A DNA stretch of 64,000 nt from assembly GCA_000328365.1 (NCBI GenBank), contig KB293367.1, positions 62,001 through 126,000 on the forward strand, in the 5' to 3' direction. Below are positions 1-9,200 of this stretch, in pieces (positions within the stretch are counted from its first letter, which is position 1; every line of letters starts with the position of its first letter). The notes beneath the pieces are model-generated. The model worked only from the letters and a program-made list of their open reading frames with translations. It did not search any database and was not told where the DNA came from. The translations under genes were made by a program, and so were the position numbers. This stretch comes from Capitella teleta (lineage: Eukaryota; Annelida; Polychaeta; Capitellidae).

Positions 1-2516
1 GCCGACGTGGCGAGCATCGTGTCAGTTGGATCTTGTCAGCTACGACCCTCGATCTTTGGTTTTTCTGTTAGTGTATGAAGTATTAATATGGCGTTAACTA
101 AATTGTTATGTGGTGTTGTGAGCGTTTTGTTGCGCGAGGAAGATACCGCCACAAGTTTCCTCTTTAACACCACGCAATTGAATTCTTTGAGACTTAATTT
201 GAGACTTAATTATATTATTGTATTAGATTGAGCAAGACATTTTTATATTTATTGCATTCAATTTTTGTTTTCCCCTGTTAAATTGCATGTGCATGATTAC
301 ACATGCATACATGTATGTGATTTACAAGACCATCTTTTGCCTCTTCATTTTACTACGTGTATGAGCTCATCATGCATGTTCTCCTTTTATATTTATGATC
401 CTGTTCCTGTTCACACTCTGCATATATTATCAGCATCTCATATATTATGCAGCACCTCATCTCAAAGCGGCTATTTTCTCATGTCATTCTACATTGAGTG
501 TCCATGTTTCAGAGGCGTAAGAGAAATACACCGATTGGACAAGTGGTCCGATGAATCTGACCACATGTTTAGCGATGAATTAATAACTCCAGATCTTCTT
601 CACTTTCATGAAATATGTACCGCATATTGAACATAATATACGTTTGCATAGGTATATACAGTATATCTGTACATATAGCTTTTATATGTAGCTTAATTTA
701 ATATTCATTGTGCAGTGATACGTTCATTGTTCATATATCTGATTGATTGCCACATTATTAAATCTTGTTTAACTAATTAATTTAATTGGTTAATTGGTTA
801 ATCTTTGTCATAATGCGCTGTTAGCACTCGTAGGTTGTAACTGCATTGCCATTTTCATAATGTAAACATCGCTGGGGTATAGAAGACCCAAGCATAGGGC
901 GAGAAATGTCTTCACCCTTTGGTGTTTACTCTCTCAGAACGGTGCGTAACCCTCCAGCTATAAATGCACAATTCCTCTTTAAGCCCTTCCCCTCCTTCAG
1001 AGCTATTGTCACCGCGTGGACACGCCACTTGGTGCGACGTTGACTCGGAGTCTTAACCTCTTCAACGCTTTCCGAGCTGAGCCTTTAATGGCAATCCTCC
1101 TTTCCAATTCTGCAATCCGATTACAACGTTTCTATAAATAGTTCGCACAAATGGCCACCGCCTCACAGAAAAACACGTCGCCAGAAAATGGTACCAAAGG
1201 TGATGCTTTATTTTATGGTATTGAAAACAAGAGAAGACAACTCTCTCCTCAGGCGTCCACACAAGTCAATAACAATAATCTAGACGCATAACATGAGATA
1301 TATATATACATTCCTGATCCTCGACACAACAGAAAAAAAAAAAGGTTATTTCCATTTCAAAATGTATTCTTCTGCCTGTGGTGATTGCATTTTTAAAACA
1401 TATTTTTGTCGCGTAGTCTCACAGTTGCCATATTTTTCGTAGGGAAAAAAAAATGATGACAGAAAAGGAAGTGTTACTATAGAAGGGAAATGGTGACATA
1501 CATGGAATTATCAGATTGTTCACCTTCAGATATTAAATAATAATAAAAGCCTCGCTCCTGACAAAGGTAGAGACAATCTTGTGAAAATGAAATGATTTAA
1601 ATTGTTACAATGGAATGGTGTGGCGTTCTTCAAGTTGTTTAACACCGGAGACGCTTCGGATATAAAGCTAAGAAAGAAGAGAACGATTGAGAGGAACCAA
1701 AGAAGAATGGAAAGGAGAAGTGGAGAGAAGGGGAGGAGACACACATTGTAGACGGAAATATTGGCAAGAGAAGAGCATCACACAGAGAAAAGGAGGGGAT
1801 AAGAATGGGGGGGTGGGGGATCGAATCTAAGCGACCATTTTGCTTTAATGAGTATATTCGGTACTATATTTCACGACTCTTGCGCATGCGCACATTAGAT
1901 CTGGACATTGCGTGTGAATGATATGCAGATGAATACAATACATAGTCATGAGTAATTTGAGATACTTGCTTTGACATCGGGGGGAGGGTAGATGCAGAAA
2001 GGTAGAAGGGTCAGGGCTTCCTCATTTAACATATACTTCAAGTGAGGTTCACGTACAAAGCAGAGGCCAACCAGAGAATGACCTTTGACCTTAACTGATC
2101 GGTCACGTGGTAGATTGCAGAATCGTCGTAAGGTATTGCTCGTGAATGAAGATAGCCTCATCTCCACTGTACACTCATAACATATCGATGACATAACATT
2201 TGATCGGATACACTACGCGTTCATCGCACGTCACTCGTAGCATTTTATATGACACGCATGTAGTTAGCTGGCTTAGGTGATGATTCGGGATGCTCTGTGA
2301 TTCAGATTACAAAATGAAAAATTAAAAGAAAATCTTAAAACAGTATAGTATATGTAAGTTAAGAGAACATATACACTGGAGTTCAGAAGCAGTTGATAAA
2401 TATTTGATGAAATATGAAAAAAAGAAGAGAAAACGAGAAATCCAGAACGAAATGAAATGATAAAATAACCACAGAGCGATAAACTAAAAATAAATTAAAC
2501 AATGAAACAATTGTTT
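1..2516. other. AT-rich intergenic flank, no gene supported
   Basis: Reading frames here are short, low in family signals and not flanked by matched splice sites. Apart from the microRNA-like hairpin at 862-929 and a few simple A/T runs I see no feature. The region is downstream of the receptor gene and may include its 3' end. Confidence 0.6.
862..929 (+). ncRNA. Candidate microRNA-like hairpin
   Basis: The 68-base stretch folds on paper: GTAAACATCG pairs with TGGTGTTTAC (two wobble pairs), then GGG with CCC, then GAAGAC with GTCTTC, leaving a loop of about 21 bases. The arms are 22-25 bases, as in a pre-microRNA. The 5' arm shares GTAAACATC with the start of vertebrate miR-30, but that could be chance. 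There are two mismatches and a small bulge. No expression evidence, and one candidate hairpin in 64 kb can arise by chance. Confidence 0.25.
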
Positions 2517-2522
2517 TTTAAT
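2517..2522 (-). terminator. Possible poly(A) signal (ATTAAA) of the receptor gene
   Basis: ATTAAA on the minus strand lies about 490 bases after the exon 10b stop. No AATAAA was found between the stop and this site on that strand. Weak, position-based call. Confidence 0.2.
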
Positions 2523-3008
2523 TAACAGAATTTCTAACGAAGCAAGTCTTCTCTAGTTGTTGTATTTTTTTATAAGTTTTGTCAAGGCGCTGAACCATGC
2601 ATGGAGCGAAATAAAAGGTGTTTACAGGAATGGGGTTTAAACTGCCACACATAAGATATATTTCACAACTGATATGCATGTTCATGTCTGAAAGAAAGAA
2701 TTGTCGGAACGGAGTGGTCGCACCATGCACTCAAGAATAATGACAAAAGAAAGTGCTCACCGCCGGAGAAATTACATTGGCGGCTCGCTACAAATCATCA
2801 TTCACTCCCTTTCAGCACACATCGGTATAATCATGAGTGATCAATTTTATAAAGAGTTAAGGATCTTAAGTGCTACAGCTACAACATCTCATGTTCTGCT
2901 TCCCGGATGCTTCAAACGTTTATCACATAATATCTGCGTGACGACCTTTCGCGGGGGTCGACTTCGGAGGCGCCGTTCAGCAGTGAACAGTTCAAACTTC
3001 TCCATACC

Positions 3009-3203
3009 CTATGATCCGCGCAGATCCGCTTCTTGAGAAGGCAGAGTGTACATGATCCAATAGACTATGTTGAAGAGCAGAAATGCCAGAGGGAAGGCCT
3101 TGCGCGACACTTTGTCTATGCGACGGGCTTTGAACTTGCCTTCCGGGTCTAAGGGTTTTGTCGTGCCGTCCCTTCGCTCTGTGCCATTTTCAACGATATT
3201 AAT
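3009..3203 (-). CDS. Receptor exon 10b: cytoplasmic loop, M4 and stop (copy b)
   Basis: A phase-0 exon of 64 residues plus TAG, starting after TTATTCCAG. The cytoplasmic part is shorter and free of cysteines ([19 protein letters not shown]), followed by [16 protein letters not shown]4 ([15 protein letters not shown]) and the tail [10 protein letters not shown]. It can follow 9a or 9b in frame. About 65% identical to 10a over the M4 region and unrelated in the loop. Confidence 0.95.
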   Translation of the reverse strand: MNIVENGTERRDGTTKPLDPEGKFKARRIDKVSRKAFPLAFLLFNIVYWIMYTLPSQEADLRGS

Positions 3204-6200
3204 CTGGAATAACAAATGTAACAAATATGAAAGCAAGACAGCAATCACAACAGTGGAGCTAGCGCAGGACGAGGATCAGGAAAAAAAAGGAAGAGGAGAA
3301 GGAGGAGGAAGAGGAGGAGGAGTTGAAGTCACACGCATTTAAAACAGAGTCTCTTTTGGTTTTTTTTTCAGTGGGTATCTTATATTGTGCTTGAATACTG
3401 TGCGGGGGATATATGGAGGCCACGCAGTATTATACGCCGGCTGGCGGAGAGTCCAAAGCTCACTCATACAATATGCTGGGAGACACGCGTGAATGCAAAG
3501 CTGAAGTAGGACGTCGAGATCTCTACATAACATCCGGTTCTTCGGGCAAAGTGTACATGATCCAATACACCATATTGAACAGCACGAAGCTCAAAGGGAA
3601 AAACTTCCGGGAAAATTTGTCAATTTTTTGCGCTTTCAGTTTGCCCTCGTTCCCTTTGCCCTCAGTGTGAGCACGCGCGTGGTTCTCTGCCGGCACACGT
3701 CGCCCTCCGCATCCATCAGCACATGCACGAGAGAAAGTAGTTCCATCACAGCAGCCATCCACGTCATCCACCTGAAAGTAGATCAAGCAGTCATGCACTA
3801 GGTAGCCTACTAACCTGGGCGCGGCATTGAGCAGAACAAACTGCCCACTCACTGCTCGCCGCGTTGTTAAGTATTAGTAGAAGCAGGAGAGATCCTCACA
3901 TAATAGAAAAGGTTGGTGACGAGAGAGAGAGAGAGAGAGGGGGGGAGGAGGGTGAAAATTAAAAGTAACAAGAAGGCCAGACTATAGGAGGCACGCAAAC
4001 GTGTTGCATGAGTGATGAACAACAAGCATCAATAGTGCAACACTGCAATTGTCTATAATATTCAGCTGACTGCTTCCACTGCTATGTTTTGCAAAATGTC
4101 TAAGGCAGACGACAGTAGCCAGCCTGTCTGCCTCGTTTTGAGAACATTTCATTGCTAAGTAAACGTGGCTTCTGGGAAACGGACAAAGCAGGACGTTGCG
4201 TGGCAAGAAGCACAATGAAAGCACATCGAAATGCAAAACAAAGAACGACTGAAGAAGCCAAGAGATAGATTAGTGGCAATGAGTACCCGCTGTTTGTATG
4301 GTTTAATAGAGCGTGCCCCGGGCTCTAATGCCCCACTCTCTGCATGGTGTCGTCAAAAATGTTAGAATTGTATTTAAAAATCGCGACTTACTCTTTTAAA
4401 GCAACCGACAGATGAGTTTAGCCTCACAGCTCTCGCGCTAAACTTGTTGGTGGGATCTGTCCTCTACGAGTAAAGAAAAGAGTGTAGGCTGGAGATCAGA
4501 CCGGTAAAGCATTGCCACAGTAAATGATAAATGACAAAAAATAACGATGAGAAAAATAACTATTTAATAACTGAAGATTGGTCATGGCTCATGGATTTTC
4601 ATTTGGGATTTTAAACGTCCATTGAATGCGATACGGAAAGAAAATAATTACGTAAGGGCCAGCTAATAAATTCATGAGCAATGACCATTGACCAATAAGG
4701 TCAAATAAATTACCGTAAATAAATAATAAAACATAGATTGATGCAGAAACAAAAGGGGGGATTGACTCACCTGGTGTATACAGCGCAACGAAGGCATCTT
4801 GACTTAATTTAAAGCTTACATATGAATCATGACGTGGCAAGTTAGTATCCGATTGCAATGATTCTAACCAATAATTGTTAAACCAAAGTTCTGCGCCGGA
4901 TACTAAGATGCCATGTCACTATGATGACGTCATGGTATTAGGTGGGCAAAGAGGCTGAAATACCGAGAAACAAGGTTAGTGCATCGCGGGCACCACGGGA
5001 AACACACGGCATTGGAGCAGGAGAAAGAGGATGAGGAGGAGGAGGAGGAGGAGCGGGGAGATGGGCTGCATGTGTGGCATACATGTAATGTGCGCGACCA
5101 TCGAATAAGAGTGCACATTGTACCTGCTCGAGTTGGTGCTCCTGCGCTCGTTCGGTGCGCTTTTTAGTGGCCCGCCTCTTGCCTCCACTCCTGGAGACGA
5201 CATTTACAAAGGCGAACTCCAGGAGCGAAGTAAAGACGAAGACGAGGCAAGTTGACATCCAGACGTCGATGGCTTTGATGTATGACACGCGAGGCAGCGT
5301 GGTGCGAGCACCAGAACTCTGCGTGGTCATCGTGAGCACGGTGAGCAGGCCGAGCGACACGCGAGCTGGAGTCGCTTCGATGTTGATCCAGAAGGAGACC
5401 CACGACAGGATAACGATCAAAATACTCGGAACGTAGACTTGTATGAGGAAATAGCCGATGTCCCGGCGCAAGACAAATCGGATCTCCAAGCACGGGAAAG
5501 CCCCTGCAGGCGAAGAATGCCAACATAGTTAAGTTGATAAAAGCAAGCGAGCGGTGAGAGCCATTCCTCTGCCAGAGATTATAGATGTTTTGAGGAGCAT
5601 AGCAGGAGAATAAGGAGGAGTAGGAGGAGGAGAAGGGAGAGGAGGAGGAGGAGAGGCTGCAGCCCGGAGAGCATGTTCCAAGGTTTTCCCAAACGTCCTT
5701 ACCACAGAGCTGTGTCATGCTGTCATTAAAGCGGAGGGGTAGTTGCGAAGGCAGATAAGATAGGATAGGATAAGATGCGGCATTGGCGACGTGTTAATAG
5801 CGCAAACAACGAACGAACGCGAGGCCTGTAGATTATCGGTGGCATCCGTACAGTATTCAAGAGGACCCCCCGTCACTGCCTCGTTCTGAGCAATTAGTAT
5901 GAGGAGTGAATTAGCAGAAGAAGAATAAGGGAACCCACGTGTGGGAAGGCATGCAGGCATAAAAACAGAAGGGAAAAAGCATCACAAGGTTATACACGAT
6001 GAGCTTTTAAAAAGCATCAAAGGAGAGGTTTAAGATTAAGAGTGGTTTAGGATGAAAGGAGTTAAGAGATCATCACATGTAGAGACACAAACACGCATAA
6101 CTATGCTACGGAATGACCTGGCGCCACTGGAAGCTGATTAGTAGGTAGAAGGTTAGTATACAAAGTACAATACTGGGAGGAAGACTAGCGTATCCTTAAC

Positions 6201-9200
6201 GCCACGTCAAGTGGGAAGCGCATGTCTTGAGAGATTCCATTTGCGGTGCAACTGAAAGCGGTAAGCTTTTGGACGAAAGCACACTCACCTGGTGACAATT
6301 GTGCTTGTCAAAGAAGGAACATGCAACAGCCTATTGTCTATCACTTCACCATTGCTTCGGTTTATACTCTAGAGTTTATCTTCTAATATACCACTGTGTA
6401 CTGTATTACATATATACAACTGAATGAAGGAACTAAACATATAAATGGACCCGGTGCTTGTTTCTGCCTGATGCTGTGCTCCGAATTGACATGCATGGAG
6501 GTATGAAGGGGATAAAGGGAAGAACCCAAAAGAAAACCTATAAGTGGGGGGAATAATATACAGAGCAGCGTGCTGGGGGAATGGGGCGGACTCTCTTTTA
6601 ACAATGTGTGCAACTCCGTCGCAGAAGAGAAGGTGAAAGTGGATGGTTACTGATAGTGAGGTTAGTTGAGTTAAGGAGAAAAGCAGCTGAGCTGCATGCG
6701 AGGCAATGACGTCATCATATTTACCTGTTCCAGGGGGTTATCTGCGTCAAACTTCTGTATGGGCGGCGGTGGGGGCCTACGTAAGGGGTTCACTGTCCTC
6801 ACCCCTTTTCTGGAGATAACATTCACGAAGGCAAACTCGACTAGAGCGGTGAAGACGAAGACGAGACATGTTATCATCCATACATCGATGGCCTTAATAT
6901 AGGACACGCGTGGCAGGTTCGAGTTGGCTCCGGTGCTCTGTGTTGTCATGGTAAGGACGGTGAGTAGCCCAAGGGACACGCGCGCCGGAATCGCGTCCAC
7001 ATTAATCCAGAACGACACCCACGACAGGATGACAATCAGGATACTGGGCACATATACTTGGATCAGGAAGTATCCGATATCCCGGCGCAGGACAAAGCGA
7101 ATCTCCAGGCAGGGAAAGGCTCCTACCAAATGGGTAAAAAACAGTACCAGGTTGTTTAATTCAAGAGCAAATTGAAATCTACTAAAATGGCAAAATCGAG
7201 CGGGGAGGGGGGGCGAGGTATATAGCACCTGCAGTGTAGTTTTGCGAGCAGTCGTAGAGAATCTTATCCTGGAGGCTGAACTGGGGCAGCTGCAGCCCAG
7301 CGTCGATCTCGACAGGTGTGTCCAGCCATGAGAAGTACATGATATCCATGGTATAGCCGACTGAAAAAAAAAAGGCAAACGTACTGCATTAGGAGGAGGT
7401 TCAAAAGTAGGTCAAGGTAATTTGAGTAGGATGCAATCACGTGAAAAGCAACGTCACTATACAGGTACTTCTAAGACTGTCCATGCTGACTATATTGAAT
7501 AAATGCCGCGCGTACACTTGCAAGGCTTGTTTGCATAGATAGCACGTCCTTCTCCCCTCGTGTGAACTTAATTAGAGTTATTTATATTAATCAAGTAATT
7601 ACATGGCAATAATGATGTATATCTTGCCCTGATGCAAACAAGATCATGCTATCAACTGTCCCCAAATAATATACTCACAGCTTTCAAAAAGAATAGGACA
7701 TTTCTGCGTATCGAGCGGATACTTTTGAAGGAGCATTGGGCACGAGAGGGTGGCTGAAATTCTGTTTGAAAAATCAAAGAAAAAGGAAGAGGTCACAATG
7801 AAGTGGAGATTATTGATTCCTCCAAAAAAATAAACAAATCGCTGCAGCGGTGTGTGAAAGTATATAAAAAGTATAAACAAACAACACACATATTGCCATG
7901 ACCCGCACGACAAGTGGTGTATACGTGGTGACGTTTGTATAATGCGTGTACACACAGGTGTCGCAGAATGCGTGAACAGGGGTCATGGTCAGAACTAAAC
8001 ACTCATAATGTAAAACATCTAGGAGGCTAAGACTGGCATTGCTGCAAAATCACTTCGGGCCAAATACACACTTACAGCTTTCGAACATGAGGGGACAAAT
8101 CTGCGTGTCCATGGGGTAGCTATGAAGCTGCATAGGGCAGGAAAGTGCCGCCGATATTCTTTGTGATTTGATAAAAGAAAACAACATGTTATGTAATAGT
8201 ATCTACCTGCCTAAAGAATAAAAATATGAAGCATGGGTATGATATTAGGAGTTTTGTTTCGAGTCAAACTTTGCCGCTAAGCACCTGGATATGTTATCAG
8301 CAGCTATATTGGAAGCACTCGTGAATAAGTCATTAGATGAGGTTAACTCCTGACCAGGTGAGCATTAGATCAAAGACTAAAAAGAAAGCATGCGATACTT
8401 ACTTCGTCACGTACCACAAATGCCCCGATGAGGTCAGTCTGAGCAGTCTATTTTTAACCGACACATCGTGGAACGACGCACGCTTCTCGTTCCGGAAGAA
8501 AGTGTCCGGTATCCAGATCTGATTCCACGACTCCTCTCCCAGGCGGATTGTTTTGAGTTTTTCCGTGACAGCCGAGTAGATCAGTCTCGGATCCCTCCAC
8601 GATTGGCGCAGATACATGCTGACCGAGTAGTCCTGTATAGCGAGGCAAAAACTAAGCTCTTTCACTCTTGTTTACTAGTGTCACGCAAGACATGCAAGGT
8701 GTGTTATGTTGTTATGAACCGTGCGGGAATTAGCGAGGGAGGGTTAGCCGTCGCACTCTCAGAACCAGCAGCAGTAGCAACACGCCGTAGACCACTTACT
8801 TTGTCACATACCACACGTGGCCGGTTCTGTCGAGATTCATAAGCCGATTGGGAACCGTGATTTGATGGAAATCTGCCCGCTTCTCGTTGCGGAAGAACGT
8901 GTCTGGTACCCACACGTGATCCCAGCCGTTCGCCAGTTTGATGGTTTTCTTTTTTCCGTAAAGGGAGAACTGAAGTCGTGGGTCCCGCCACGCTTGCCGC
9001 AGGTAAATGCTTACAGAGTAATCCTACGGGCGAAATAGCATCAACTACCGGGGGAGTGGCCACGTGATATGATTGGGTAATCATTGTGCAGTGCAACTCA
9101 CATGCCATGATTTTGGAAACACCCAAGAGAGCAAATATGGTCAAAATAAATATTTCCCTTAACTGTCGTGCTCGCTGTCAGTAAACTAGACCGACAATAA

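Noticed and set aside
4589-4858. Hydrophobic 89-codon frame between exons 9b and 10a that might be an extra transmembrane exon
   Set aside because: Exons 9b and 10a already join in phase 0. This frame lacks family motifs and is typical of AT-rich sequence.
5164-5718. A 184-codon minus frame over exon 9b
   Set aside because: Out-of-frame shadow of the real exon 9b reading frame.
3009-9023. Two complete interleaved receptor genes instead of one gene with doubled exons
   Set aside because: Copies alternate exon by exon, and exon 8 and all 5' exons are single, so two separate genes cannot be assembled from the window.
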